Source of the DNA: Phyllobacterium myrsinacearum
GTDB taxonomy: Bacteria > Pseudomonadota > Alphaproteobacteria > Rhizobiales > Rhizobiaceae
Assembly: GCF_002980555.1 (NCBI RefSeq)
Contig: NZ_PVBT01000002.1
Span: 310,001-374,000, forward strand
DNA: 64,000 bases
Direction of reading: 5' to 3'
This document shows, piece after piece, positions 8,954-17,975 of this stretch; position 1 is the first letter of the stretch, and the number at the start of each line of letters is the position of its first letter. Position numbers and translations under genes: made by a program. The notes beneath the pieces were generated by a model that was not told the DNA's origin, did not search any database, and worked only from the letters and a program-made list of their open reading frames with translations.

Positions 8954-10132
8954 TCAAGACGCTTTTGCTTCGTCTGTGATGTAACCAAGGGCTGTTTCGC
9001 GTTCAGCGATGAGTGCGCGTGCCATGTCGACGGCAGGGCCCCAGTAAGCAAGAGGGAAGTTGGATTTTACTTCCTTGGCCTTTATCGACGTGAATTGCAG
9101 GATACCTGGTTCGAGAAATGCTTTTCTATTTCCAAGATCCAAATACGTCTCCGCTTGGGCACCTTCGGCCCAAATGACATCGTGTTCTTCAAGCTCAATA
9201 TGGAAGTATTCAATCGGATCAAGAACAATTTCCTGGGTAATCGTCGTTCCATTTATCAACAGTTTCGCAGGAATGAGCGAGCCGTTGATGAACATGCAAT
9301 GATCCGGTGAAACGAAGAGGTCTCGATGCGGGACGTTGTCAGCGATGGCGCCAGCGTGGATATGCACCGGGAGTTCATCGCGTGGCTTATCCATCAGTTT
9401 CGGATCGACTATCCGCTTTCCTATCCATTTTACTTCTGTAGCGCCATTGTTGAAGCTGAGGATCTTATCGCCAACGTTCAAATACTCGACGGGAACTTCC
9501 CCCTCAGGAGTAGCCACACGCGTGCCTCGCACGAAGCAAGGGAGTGTAAAGGTCAGCGTATCTGAAGCATCGCTGTACGTGTACTGCGCTCCAGCAGGAA
9601 TAGTATATTGGGCAAGTGTAACCAAGCCACCCAGTCCACCGTGGAAAGTGATGACATTGCCGTTTTGGGTAACGCTGGATGAGCCCGTTACAGTTACCTG
9701 ATCTCCAGCATTGGCATTGATAATATTCGGCGCGGCGCTGAGGGAAAGTCCGAGTACCGGTGGTGTGAAGACGAAGTGCCCTGTCCCTCCTGAACCGAGA
9801 AAATCAACGGTCGTATTCTGAATAAGATCTACGCTGATGAGGCCGGATTGCAATGTGAGCGTGGTTCCAGCGCCAATCAAGTAATGAAATGTAGACCCCG
9901 CAGATACGCCAGCAAGGGCCGGGTTTACGGTGACGTTTGCGCCATTCTCCAACTGAATTGTCGTGTTGGTAACAACACCACCGCCAACAAGGCTTGTAAG
10001 ATTTACCGTTGCGCCGTTAACGATCAGCGTTCCGCTCGATACAAGTCCAAGTTCAAGAGTATTACTGGAATTCCAGCTACTATCGATAGTCGTTGTAGAA
10101 TTGTTTATGAGATCAAGATGTACGAGAGCCAT
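8954..10132 (-). CDS. Hint (Hedgehog/intein) domain protein with beta-rich N-terminus
   Basis: This 392-residue protein has a C-terminal Hint-type domain starting at Cys199 (CFVRGTRVATPEGEVPVEYL), with the downstream block FVSPDHCMFINGSLIPAKLL, as in Hint_2 proteins of alphaproteobacteria. The first 198 residues are Thr/Asn/Val-rich and look like a beta-helical or adhesin-like passenger (NSTTTIDSSW, VVTNTTIQLENGANVTV). No N-terminal signal peptide is evident, so it could leave the cell by a type I route or act inside. A Hint domain implies self-cleavage at Cys199, but the usual splice partner is absent. A GAGAGGG ribosome binding site precedes the ATG. The gene stands alone. Confidence 0.75.
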   Translation of the reverse strand: MALVHLDLINNSTTTIDSSWNSSNTLELGLVSSGTLIVNGATVNLTSLVGGGVVTNTTIQLENGANVTVNPALAGVSAGSTFHYLIGAGTTLTLQSGLISVDLIQNTTVDFLGSGGTGHFVFTPPVLGLSLSAAPNIINANAGDQVTVTGSSSVTQNGNVITFHGGLGGLVTLAQYTIPAGAQYTYSDASDTLTFTLPCFVRGTRVATPEGEVPVEYLNVGDKILSFNNGATEVKWIGKRIVDPKLMDKPRDELPVHIHAGAIADNVPHRDLFVSPDHCMFINGSLIPAKLLINGTTITQEIVLDPIEYFHIELEEHDVIWAEGAQAETYLDLGNRKAFLEPGILQFTSIKAKEVKSNFPLAYWGPAVDMARALIAERETALGYITDEAKAS

Positions 10133-10192
10133 GACAAATCCCTCTCTATTAAGAGCTGAGTGTTCGTTTCTTGTATTCCCAGAGCGGGCGGA

Positions 10193-10897
10193 TCAGAACT
10201 TGTAGTTCAGACCGACGCGCACGCTGTGGAAGTCAGACGTTGCGTCTGTCGAAATAAAATCATTCCCGACCGTGTGCGTGCCGAGATTGATGTACTGGTA
10301 TTCGAGTTTGGCTGTCAGGTGGTCTGTAAAGGCATGTTCGATACCGGCACCTGCGACCCAGCCTGCCCGTGTCTTGCTCTCGCTGGCGGCGTTGCCGACA
10401 TTGTCGGAAATCGAGTATTTCACGTTGCCGTAGGCCAGGCCGCCCGTTCCGTAAATCATCGTGCGGTCAAATGCATAGCCAAGCCGCGGACGAACGGTGC
10501 CGAACCAGTCAATCTTTGAATGGGCATTGAAGTTCAGATTGCCTAGCGGACCGGAAATACTGTCGCTGATGTCGCCGCCCTGGAAATCCGCTTCCAGGCC
10601 GAGAACGAAATTGTTGATCTGATAGTTGTAGCCGACCTGCGCGCCGCCGAGAAAGCCGTTATCTTCCAGGGTGCCGATGCTGCCGAGGAAGTTTCCGCGC
10701 TCACGGAATCCAACGCGATCATTTCCAGAAAATGCATAGCCAGCGTTCACACCGGCATAGAAACCCGTCCAGGTAAAAGCCGGTGCCGTGAATACTGCTT
10801 CCGGGGGAGCTGTATCAGTGACGGCATCGGCGGCATAAGCATTGCCCGATAAAACTGCGGCTGCAAAGAATAGACCGATAGGACCAAATTTCTGCAT
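10193..10897 (-). CDS. Omp25/Omp31-like outer-membrane beta-barrel protein
   Basis: This 234-residue protein has a signal peptide (MQKFGPIGLFFAAAVLSGNAYA, cleaved after AYA), then FTWTGFYAGVNAGYAF, the hallmark start of the Omp25/31 porin-like family, and alternating beta strands ending in RVGLNYKF with a terminal Phe. The ATG at 10897 is chosen because GAAGG lies 8 nt upstream; an in-frame TTG at 10912 would add five residues without a binding site. In Brucella and relatives these proteins are abundant structural outer-membrane proteins. It is likely monocistronic. A second, diverged member lies at 49278-49958. Confidence 0.9.
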   Translation of the reverse strand: MQKFGPIGLFFAAAVLSGNAYAADAVTDTAPPEAVFTAPAFTWTGFYAGVNAGYAFSGNDRVGFRERGNFLGSIGTLEDNGFLGGAQVGYNYQINNFVLGLEADFQGGDISDSISGPLGNLNFNAHSKIDWFGTVRPRLGYAFDRTMIYGTGGLAYGNVKYSISDNVGNAASESKTRAGWVAGAGIEHAFTDHLTAKLEYQYINLGTHTVGNDFISTDATSDFHSVRVGLNYKF

Positions 10898-11044
10898 AAC
10901 TTTCACCTTCAAGAGACCAACTTCGAGGTGAAGATTGCCATAGATTATAATTACGATATATACTTTAATTACATTGATTTATCTAAATATAGTCGCTGTA
11001 TGTCTATGTTTGTCGCGTTCTGTATTGCATTGGCAAATAGCGCG

Positions 11045-12187
11045 TCAGTTCTGATGGTTAACGAATTCCTGTTCCATTGCGGGCGCATCCCGATCGGGTT
11101 CCGAACCCGACTCGAATTGGCTGTCATCCGGAGCAATGATTTCGTTATCAATTGGCCGCAACTCGACATGCCAGTGCGCGATTGCGCCTTCGATGGAACC
11201 TGTTTCTGTAAAGAGGCGGATTTCAATTGGCGCTTTTGGCCGTTCTATCCGGAAGGTCGTTTCGGCTGCAAACGACCCTGTTCCCGATGGCAGGATGCGG
11301 ATTTTACCCAGTATGTCTTCGCTGAAGACTTCGATCGTAAAAATCTGTCCGTAGATATTCTCATCGATATCCAGGAAAAATCTGGCGTTCCATCGGCCGG
11401 CCGGAAGATGAAAATAGGGGCCATAGACAAGGCAACGGGCCTTTCCGACAAGTTCGATTGCGCCAATGGCCGTCTCGCCTCCCTTGTCGGCAAGCAGGAA
11501 GCTTTCCTGTGGCCAGGTGAGAGAGGAGACCTGTCCCTTAAGTATTTTACCATCAAATGGTTCAATCGCGTGCCGTGCAATCGTCAACAGCCCCTCTAGC
11601 TTATCCGGCTGATCCTCACAGGGCGGGCTGATCTTGGCGGCAGACTCCTCAAGGGTCGGAATATGCCCGGTTTGCGTGGTTGAACCGGTGCTGTCCATGC
11701 CCAATTGTTCCAGGCACCGGATCATGCCGGCGGGTGTCAGCGAGACACCAAGCTGCCGGCACATTTGAGCGATGACGCGGTGGATGCGCACATCACCGAT
11801 TTTTGAGCGGTCCAAATGGACGAGAAAGGGATGCGGGTGCATTTGCGAAATGCAGGCAATGCTGGCCGAAAGAGAGCGAACCAGCGCTATATCCTCCTTC
11901 GCAAACTGATGGATGAGGTGCGTAATGGAATCCAGAGCGCTCTCGCTAAAGATCATGTAGGGAGTCTTGGACCGGCATAGAAACGCGCACAAATCCGCAT
12001 CGGGATAGAGTGAAGACAGAATGACGTTCTGGCTGCTCCGGCCTGTCCAGGCATTGCGCATGTCGTCCAATGTTTCCACGGACGCGTAATTGTAATCATC
12101 GAATGCTTCGTCAGCTATGACTTTCAGGGCATGGATTCCCCAGGTCGACATCAGACCTGGTATCCCCAAAACAATCTGAAGGGTCAT
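11045..12187 (-). CDS. Hypothetical protein of the polysaccharide region with C-terminal beta domain
   Basis: I do not recognise the family of this 380-residue protein. The N-terminal 170 residues are mixed alpha/beta (VLGIPGLMSTWGIHALKVI), with a conserved-looking MHPHPFLVHLDRSKIGDVR segment. The C-terminal 140 residues form a predicted beta-sandwich (YGPYFHLPAGRWNARFFLDI) that resembles the C-terminus of the DUF4214-like protein at 5515-6495. The gene starts 9 nt after the stop of the GT4 glycosyltransferase and should be cotranscribed with it. A role in glycan synthesis or modification is inferred from context. Confidence 0.6.
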   Translation of the reverse strand: MTLQIVLGIPGLMSTWGIHALKVIADEAFDDYNYASVETLDDMRNAWTGRSSQNVILSSLYPDADLCAFLCRSKTPYMIFSESALDSITHLIHQFAKEDIALVRSLSASIACISQMHPHPFLVHLDRSKIGDVRIHRVIAQMCRQLGVSLTPAGMIRCLEQLGMDSTGSTTQTGHIPTLEESAAKISPPCEDQPDKLEGLLTIARHAIEPFDGKILKGQVSSLTWPQESFLLADKGGETAIGAIELVGKARCLVYGPYFHLPAGRWNARFFLDIDENIYGQIFTIEVFSEDILGKIRILPSGTGSFAAETTFRIERPKAPIEIRLFTETGSIEGAIAHWHVELRPIDNEIIAPDDSQFESGSEPDRDAPAMEQEFVNHQN

Positions 12188-12196
12188 CTGGCCTGT

Positions 12197-13528
12197 TTAC
12201 CTCCCGCCGTTGAAGACGTTGTCGTACAGCGAACTGACAGCCTGATGATAACGTTCAGGCGAGAAAAGTTCAGCCTGTTTCGGTCCGAGATCGGCTAGAT
12301 GGTTGCAGAGATCGTCATCGCGGGCAAGCGCCTTGACCGCATTGCGCAGGGAATCGGTATCATAGGGATCGATCAACAGGGCAGCATCGCCGGCAATTTC
12401 TGGAACGGATCCTTCGGTCGATGTCAGAACCGGTGTACCGAGCTGCATGGATTCAAGGACCGGGAGACCAAAGCCTTCGTAGAGGGATGGGAAGAGCACC
12501 GCGCGGGCACCACGCACAAGACTGATGAGAAGAGAATAGGAAACGAAGTCGAAGCGATGGATGCGGCGGCCAGGAACAACCCGGTTTTCGACTTGTGTGT
12601 AGAAGCGAAATCGCTCGTCGTCGATGAGGAGCTGTGTCTGGTCGCCTTTCCAGCCTGGCGCGCCGACGATGATCAGGGGAAAATCCACCTTGGCTGACAG
12701 ATAGGCCTCAACCAGTCTGGACAGGTTTTTCTTCGGTTCAAAGGCGCCAAAGAACAAAAAGTATTTCTTCCAGTCGAGATTGAAGATGCCGGCAATTTCA
12801 TCGGCCGCTACGCTCTCCGGCTTTTCACGTAAATCCAGAGGGACGTGCACGGCCTGATACGTATTGGTGATGCGTTTCTCGTCTACCCCGAGAATGCGAA
12901 TGATGTCCTGCTTGGAGGTCTCGGATACGGTGACGATGTGATCGGCCGATTTGGTCAGATGACGCAGCAGCTTGTAGTGGTATCGCTTATTGTCCTCGGT
13001 CAGGTAGGGCAGGCGCAATGGAACCAAATCATGAATGGTGCAGATGTTCAGGCTTTTGCGCGCTTTGAGCGGCAGCGGGTATGTGCAGTGAAGGAGATCT
13101 GGAGCCTTGTCGAACGAAAGCGGCAGGCTTTTCCCGAAAGTCTTGAAGTGCTGACGGGCTAACGCAAAGATATCATTGTGCGCATAGAGAAACTCTGAAT
13201 CCATCAGGTTTCCCTGCAGCGATTTGACGATGACCGTGCCAGTTAGCGGAATGGGTGTAGGGGTCGCCCCCAGCGGGGCGCCAATCTGCCGGCGCAGCCA
13301 GCGCTTCGCCAACGCAACCGGCGCCAGTTTTCTGTTTGAATTGTCGTCGAAAAGGATAACTTCCCTCAGTGCCAGATCTTTGGGAAGCTTTCCGCGAACC
13401 GAATGCACAATGCCCGTCTGGTAGTCGAGCTGGCGCGCGGTTTGAATCAGACCGCGTGTATAGGTGGCCACGCCTGTGCCCTTTTGCATGGAGAGATTGA
13501 GACCATCATACAGTATGGTTCTTGCCAA
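12197..13528 (-). CDS. GT4-family glycosyltransferase
   Basis: This 443-residue GT-B glycosyltransferase has the donor-binding block FPSLYEGFGLPVLESMQLGT preceded by FFGAFEPKKNLSRLVEAY, both canonical for family GT4. The start is a TTG at 13528 supported by AGGAAG 5 nt upstream. It probably transfers a hexose or deoxyhexose during assembly of the surface polysaccharide. It is followed closely by the hypothetical gene at 11045-12187 and preceded by the FkbM methyltransferase gene, all on the minus strand. Donor and acceptor sugars cannot be read from sequence. Confidence 0.85.
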   Translation of the reverse strand: MARTILYDGLNLSMQKGTGVATYTRGLIQTARQLDYQTGIVHSVRGKLPKDLALREVILFDDNSNRKLAPVALAKRWLRRQIGAPLGATPTPIPLTGTVIVKSLQGNLMDSEFLYAHNDIFALARQHFKTFGKSLPLSFDKAPDLLHCTYPLPLKARKSLNICTIHDLVPLRLPYLTEDNKRYHYKLLRHLTKSADHIVTVSETSKQDIIRILGVDEKRITNTYQAVHVPLDLREKPESVAADEIAGIFNLDWKKYFLFFGAFEPKKNLSRLVEAYLSAKVDFPLIIVGAPGWKGDQTQLLIDDERFRFYTQVENRVVPGRRIHRFDFVSYSLLISLVRGARAVLFPSLYEGFGLPVLESMQLGTPVLTSTEGSVPEIAGDAALLIDPYDTDSLRNAVKALARDDDLCNHLADLGPKQAELFSPERYHQAVSSLYDNVFNGGR

Positions 13529-13582
13529 ATCGGCTTCCTTTCAGGGCAGCACAGACATGCAAATCAGCCCAAAATCGCGCAA

Positions 13583-14446
13583 TCATGCCGGTTCATGGGC
13601 AGACAATACAAGCAGCCAGTCATCGCCAGTGTCGTTTGCAGAGAGCTGTTCAAGTGTCACAACATGCGTCTGCCCCTTGAAATCGAGGTGGCGCAACGTG
13701 CCGTAAACCGCCTTCAACCGGCGAGCGAATTCAGCACTGTTTGGATACCGGCGCACGTTAAACTCCATAACAATCATGGGCTTATGGCGTTCTATGGTTT
13801 CTTGCATGGCATCAAAAATATGTTCCTCGGCGCCTTCTGCATCGATTTTTATGAAGTCCACCCGCTCGCAGGACTGACAAAGCTGATCGAGTGTCGCCGT
13901 GCGAACATTGATGAGCGATCCCAAGACAGCGTCTGCGACGAAACCGGGTTCGACGACCGACGCGTTCTTGGGCTCATTATGAGGGATGTAGAGGGAGGCC
14001 AGCTTGTCGTCCGTATCGTTGAGCACGACTTGTTCGAGGCGAGTACGGCGCAAGAATCCATTGAGATCGATGCTGCGCCTGAGAAAATCCATGGCATGGG
14101 GATTGGGTTCGATCGCAAGCAGATGTCCCGACGCGCCAACAAGCTCCGCCAGCAGGACCGAGTAATAACCGAAATTTGCCCCGACATCGACAGCGACCAT
14201 TCCGGCACGCACGTTGCGCGCGCAAAACTGCGTCAACCAGATTTCCCAGTACCCGTCCAGGAGAAGGTGTGATCCAAAACCGCGGTCCCGGGTGTCGATA
14301 TAGAATTTGTAGCGGCCCAGAATGCGCGCAACCGCCGTGTAGTCGCCGAGATAGGCGTTGCGTGCGAGCCGTTGAACCGCCAGCTCCAAATCCGGCCGCT
14401 TGAGGCTGGCAATCTCATGCAGGTGAAGCAACGATTGGGATGACAT
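13583..14446 (-). CDS. FkbM-family SAM-dependent methyltransferase
   Basis: This 287-residue protein has the FkbM pattern: motif I VDVGANFGYYSVLL (about residues 87-100), the acidic loop AIEPNPHAMDFLRR, and VDFIKIDAEGAEEHIFDAM downstream. FkbM enzymes O-methylate sugars or polyketides and are common in capsule and LPS clusters. It sits between the KpsD-like gene (109 nt upstream) and the GT4 gene (54 nt downstream) on the same strand, so methylation of the exported glycan is the likely role. The ATG has a GAGAG ribosome binding site. Confidence 0.82.
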   Translation of the reverse strand: MSSQSLLHLHEIASLKRPDLELAVQRLARNAYLGDYTAVARILGRYKFYIDTRDRGFGSHLLLDGYWEIWLTQFCARNVRAGMVAVDVGANFGYYSVLLAELVGASGHLLAIEPNPHAMDFLRRSIDLNGFLRRTRLEQVVLNDTDDKLASLYIPHNEPKNASVVEPGFVADAVLGSLINVRTATLDQLCQSCERVDFIKIDAEGAEEHIFDAMQETIERHKPMIVMEFNVRRYPNSAEFARRLKAVYGTLRHLDFKGQTHVVTLEQLSANDTGDDWLLVLSAHEPA

Positions 14447-14555
14447 TGTTTACTCTCATGACAGCTGTTCCCCGAGGGGGAATAGGACGGTAATGGTCTC
14501 GATTGTGCCGGTGCCCGCACATCAACGGATCAGATATCACTCACTCCTGTCAGCT

Positions 14556-15818
14556 TCATTTCGTTGCCGCCGCTGCACTTATGCCAATCGAGGTGGCAGA
14601 CAGGGCAGGGGATGCCACGCCCTGGAAGATGGCCATGACCTTCTGCCATTCGGCGCCGGATGCATTGGCGATGTAGATGACATCACGCGGCTGCATTTCG
14701 AATCTTTGCATCGCCAGCATCGTGCTCGTGTTCTTCATGTTGAAGCGGTACACCACGGGGATATATTCCCCGGAGTTGAGAAGCGGGCTGCCGGCGGGAA
14801 GAAAACGTCTGGCAACGGAAGCCAGTTCATACCGCAGGATGAAGACGCCATTGGCATCCGCGCGATTGTCATTGAGGCCTGCCGCCTTGGCCAGCGCATC
14901 GGCCATCGAAATCCGCGATGCTTCAAATGGAATTTCCGCATTGCGCCCCGCCGCACCCAGCACGAGAATGGTACGTGGTTCGCGCACGACGGTGATGAGG
15001 TCCCCGGATTTCAGGCGTATGTTCTCGGCCGGGTTTTCGATAAGCACGTCGAACGGAATGCGCGCGGTCACGCCGTTGCGCGTCAACCGGATGATGCTCT
15101 CGCTTGCCGCGGCCCGGATGCCGCCCGCCGAAGCGATGGCATCCAGGATGCGTTCGCCCGCCCCGGTCAATGAAATCCGCGCACCGGAGGCAACTTCACC
15201 AGTGACGGTGACGGAGTTGGCTGTGCTGCGCTGAATGGTGACGAGAGCCTGGGGTTGAACCGCCTTGCCTTCGAGGGCCGCTGCAATCTGGCGTTCCACT
15301 TCGGATGGCGTCCGCCCTGCAACGGCAATGCGTCCGGCATAGGGAACGGCAATCGTGCGGTCGCCCGAGACCGTTTGGGGCGGGATGACCGTTGAGCCGC
15401 CGGATGATTGTTGAAAGCCTGCTGCGGTGATATTGCTGCCGAACAGGCTGCCGGGAGGCGCTTCCCACAGATTGACGCCCACCACGTCACCCACGGCGAT
15501 ACGCAGATCGCTTGTCCGCGGCCCCGCGCCAAAGCGATTGATGAGGCTTTCGCGCGGCCGTGTTGCCGCATAGGAAAGCACGGCGTCATTGACATCAACC
15601 ATGGCATAATTGGTGTGGGTTTCGGTCTTGCGCTGTTCAATGATCTGCTTGGTCGAAGGGCCTGAGCCGGGAAGTGCGCAGCCGGAGAGGATGCCTGCAG
15701 ACAGCATGACGAGAACCAGACCGGCCGTTGCCGACCGTCTCACGTCAAAATGCCGGTGTAAGGGAGAGAGCGGCATCATGTTGCTTGGCAGTGAAAGTCC
15801 AACTTGCCTTTTCAGCAT
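14556..15818 (-). CDS. Polysaccharide export outer-membrane lipoprotein, KpsD/CtrA/Wza family
   Basis: This 420-residue protein has a lipoprotein signal ending in the lipobox LSGC (Cys47). Next comes a Poly_export domain with DLRIAVGDVVGVNLWEAPPG, and then SLBB-type repeats (TVTGEVASGARISLTGAGER, TILVLGAAGRNAEIPFEASR). This family forms the outer-membrane exit channel for capsule or exopolysaccharide and docks with KpsE-type proteins. The N-terminal 26 residues before the signal are unusually long, so a start at the Met pair near residue 14 is possible. The gene begins 3 nt after the AraC regulator stop, which implies coupled expression. Confidence 0.88.
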   Translation of the reverse strand: MLKRQVGLSLPSNMMPLSPLHRHFDVRRSATAGLVLVMLSAGILSGCALPGSGPSTKQIIEQRKTETHTNYAMVDVNDAVLSYAATRPRESLINRFGAGPRTSDLRIAVGDVVGVNLWEAPPGSLFGSNITAAGFQQSSGGSTVIPPQTVSGDRTIAVPYAGRIAVAGRTPSEVERQIAAALEGKAVQPQALVTIQRSTANSVTVTGEVASGARISLTGAGERILDAIASAGGIRAAASESIIRLTRNGVTARIPFDVLIENPAENIRLKSGDLITVVREPRTILVLGAAGRNAEIPFEASRISMADALAKAAGLNDNRADANGVFILRYELASVARRFLPAGSPLLNSGEYIPVVYRFNMKNTSTMLAMQRFEMQPRDVIYIANASGAEWQKVMAIFQGVASPALSATSIGISAAAATK

Positions 15819-15821
15819 GTC

Positions 15822-16814
15822 TTACGCGCTCTTTTCATGAAATCGCATCATTGCCGACGGGCTCATTCCATAGGCATTCCGATACAGGGATGAGAAACGC
15901 CCCGGATTTGAAAACTGCAGGTGCATGGCCAGGTCGGTGACATTCCGCGCACTGCCGCTGACGATTGCGTCATGGGCCGCCGATAATCGGTACTCGCACA
16001 GAATATGCATGGGGCTGGTGTCGCGATACTCCTTGAACATCCGTTGCAGCGCGCGTGAACTGCAGCCCGCTGCCGCGGCAATTTCATCCAGCGTAATCGA
16101 ATTGTGAATGTTTTCGCGCATGAAGGCTTCGGCGCTCTGCAGATAACGCGGCGAAATTCTCCGGGAGGACTGGTTGCTCAAGGCGTTGACATTGTCGGGC
16201 TTTGTCATGAACAGCTTGGCAAGCAGCAACCGCTCATACACGCCGGCCAGCACATCGCGGCCCGAATTGGTGGCCGCCGCTATATCCTCACTCACGTAGC
16301 AAAGTGTCTGATAGAGAGCGGAGGCGCTGCCTGTGCGGAAATCATGCAGGGGCGAGAATGCCAGCTCCTGAAAATACGGGCGGCGCATCAAGCGTTCGAA
16401 GTGCTCGCGCAATGTCGGCACCGGAACCAGATAGCTCACCCAGGAGCTGCCGGAGTACAGCTTCGCCTTGACCCCCGGGCGGTCAAACACGCTGGTGGCG
16501 CTTCCCGCGGCAATATTCTGTATTTTGCGATTCTTGGTATCGATGAGATCAACCGCACCCTTGAGCATGAATACAAAGCTCAAGGTCGCTCCGATACCAT
16601 TGGAGGCGACTTCCAGCCGGCCACTTGTTTCGCCGTAAACGATGGATGTCTGCTGTAATGTACACACCTGGCGTTTGAAACCATAACGACCCTGTTCGTC
16701 GGGGAAGCTCGACCAGCGCCAGTTCTCGTCCATCTTTTCAACGTTACTGGACGTATCATCGCTCGAGCTCGAAAGAGATCTGTATTCAGAACGTTCCATC
16801 GGATTTTTATACAT
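15822..16814 (-). CDS. AraC-family transcriptional regulator
   Basis: This 330-residue protein has an N-terminal sensor of the AraC_binding_2 (AdpA/FeaR-like) kind and a C-terminal double helix-turn-helix: ITLDEIAAAAGCSSRALQRM, then NVTDLAMHLQFSNPGRFSSL. I choose the ATG at 16814, which is preceded by GGGGGAG, rather than an upstream frame extension to 16874. It lies directly upstream of the KpsD-like gene with a 3-nt gap. It may therefore autoregulate and control the polysaccharide export genes. The effector is unknown. Confidence 0.85.
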   Translation of the reverse strand: MYKNPMERSEYRSLSSSSDDTSSNVEKMDENWRWSSFPDEQGRYGFKRQVCTLQQTSIVYGETSGRLEVASNGIGATLSFVFMLKGAVDLIDTKNRKIQNIAAGSATSVFDRPGVKAKLYSGSSWVSYLVPVPTLREHFERLMRRPYFQELAFSPLHDFRTGSASALYQTLCYVSEDIAAATNSGRDVLAGVYERLLLAKLFMTKPDNVNALSNQSSRRISPRYLQSAEAFMRENIHNSITLDEIAAAAGCSSRALQRMFKEYRDTSPMHILCEYRLSAAHDAIVSGSARNVTDLAMHLQFSNPGRFSSLYRNAYGMSPSAMMRFHEKSA

Positions 16815-17303
16815 GTACTCCCCCAAAAAACCCAAATACCTCAAGCAACTCCTGAAAAGGTAGTTGAAGATCAACTTTAGACGTTCAAGGTAATTCAGAT
16901 TACGAGAAGTTTTGCAGAAATAGCAACTAAAGAAATCGCATTCACAAGTTTTTCATTTTTTTTGATTAATTTGAAATTTAAATACAAGTTTACATATCCC
17001 ATACAATACACAACAATTGTTCAAAGCATGAGATTTTTGAACATTCTTTTCAATATATATATTAGTGTAAACGGGAAGAAACTGACGTTTATTATATCTG
17101 TTTGTCGCGATGTGTATAAATTACACGCGTGATACGACACCGCGCGCGATGCGGGCGGCGTCATCTTGTATGGATGAAATGCTTGGATAGTCCATCATGG
17201 CGGCACCTGCCGGTGCTCTGTCGGGTCATTTTGCACGATGAAAATATCGGCGCCTTTGAGCGGCAGGGGCGCCCGACGGCACCGATTCTACTGGTCGAGG
17301 ACC
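16815..17303. other. AT-rich intergenic region upstream of the AraC regulator
   Basis: No convincing gene is present in these 489 bases, which are clearly more AT-rich than their surroundings between about 16,880 and 17,130. Small palindromes such as AACAATTGTT (near 17,011) and GTGTA-N5-TACAC (near 17,111) are present. It probably holds the promoter of the AraC-kpsD transcript, possibly with H-NS-like or MucR-like silencing given its base composition, but no specific site can be assigned. Confidence 0.5.
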
Positions 17304-17576
17304 CTAGAGCTTGCCGTTCGGATTGAGGGGCGATGCATCGACAGCTGCCTGAATTGTTCGTGACGTGACGGACGGACGCGCTCTGTTGGCGGCATCAATC
17401 ATTTCATTGGTCGGATCCCGCATGACATTATACACGATGGGAATCGCAGCCTTGGCATATTCCCGGTATGTCTGACGGACAAAGTCCGGAATGCTGTCCC
17501 AGTTCTGGTTCCCAGTATATTTCTGGGCATGGATAGCCTTTGCCATGGATTCGATTAGCTTTTCATGTGTACTCAT
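17304..17576 (-). CDS. Small hypothetical protein (90 aa)
   Basis: This 90-residue soluble protein has no membrane segment. It contains NWDSIPDFVRQTYREYAKAA followed by MRDPTNEMIDAANRA. The second motif resembles short proteins of unknown function seen in rhizobial genomes and their phages. The ATG at 17576 has AGAAG about 6 nt upstream and is preferred to an in-frame codon 36 nt earlier. No operon partner is visible. The function is not known. Confidence 0.6.
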   Translation of the reverse strand: MSTHEKLIESMAKAIHAQKYTGNQNWDSIPDFVRQTYREYAKAAIPIVYNVMRDPTNEMIDAANRARPSVTSRTIQAAVDASPLNPNGKL

Positions 17577-17914
17577 ATATTTCTTCTCACTTCTTTGATC
17601 ACTCCAAGGCAAAATGAATAATCAATATGTAATTTAGTTATACATTTGAAGAGAGAGTAATCCTATATCGGAGTAAACATCGGAAATTAACTGCATTGCC
17701 GCAAGGGGTTTCCATAAATGTCATATAGGAAATGGGATATATGGTTAGCGCAGCTTTCTGATATCCCAAAATCCTATGCTTTCGAATCAATTTGGCGATG
17801 TTATGTTCCTTGATGCATCCTCCGCTTTCCCGCGGCTGCATACCCATCTGTGCGTGAGAGACGGCCATCGGCCCGTGTTTCCGCGGCCTTTCCGGTGTCG
17901 CGGATAATAAATAT

Positions 17915-17929
17915 TGACCAATACAGTCA
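17915..17929. promoter_or_regulatory. Putative RirA (IRO) box upstream of esterase-PPTase genes
   Basis: TGACCAATACAGTCA matches the rhizobial iron-responsive operator pattern TGA-N9-TCA. It lies 47 nt before the first possible start of the esterase gene. The hexamer-plus-gap motif alone would occur by chance several times in a window this size, so the support comes from position ahead of siderophore genes and from the other copies at iron genes. Confidence 0.55.
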
Positions 17930-17951
17930 TGTTTAATAACAGGGTGGCCGT

Positions 17952-17968
17952 GTCTACACTTTGTAGAC
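17952..17968. repeat. Perfect inverted repeat before the esterase start
   Basis: GTCTACA and TGTAGAC are separated by CTT, ending 7 nt before the ATG at 17976. It could be an operator or a small 5' hairpin in the mRNA. Confidence 0.4.
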
Positions 17969-17975
17969 TGGCAGA

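Larger units (their letters stand above)
17577..17975. other. Divergent intergenic region between the small hypothetical and esterase genes
   Basis: I find no supported gene in these 399 bases. The right half contains a TGA-N9-TCA (IRO-type) site at 17915-17929 and a perfect 7-3-7 inverted repeat at 17952-17968, both just upstream of the esterase gene. A minus-strand frame through this region runs into the esterase coding sequence and shows no protein-like features. Confidence 0.5.

Noticed and set aside
13528-13530. TTG start of the GT4 gene as an annotation error
   Set aside because: AGGAAG at 5-nt spacing supports the TTG, and the next in-frame Met would remove the conserved first strand of the fold.
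14468-14482. Small hairpin TTCCCC-GAG-GGGGAA as a terminator after the KpsD-like gene
   Set aside because: A six-bp stem without a T-tract, and the downstream FkbM gene is probably in the same transcript; too weak to call.
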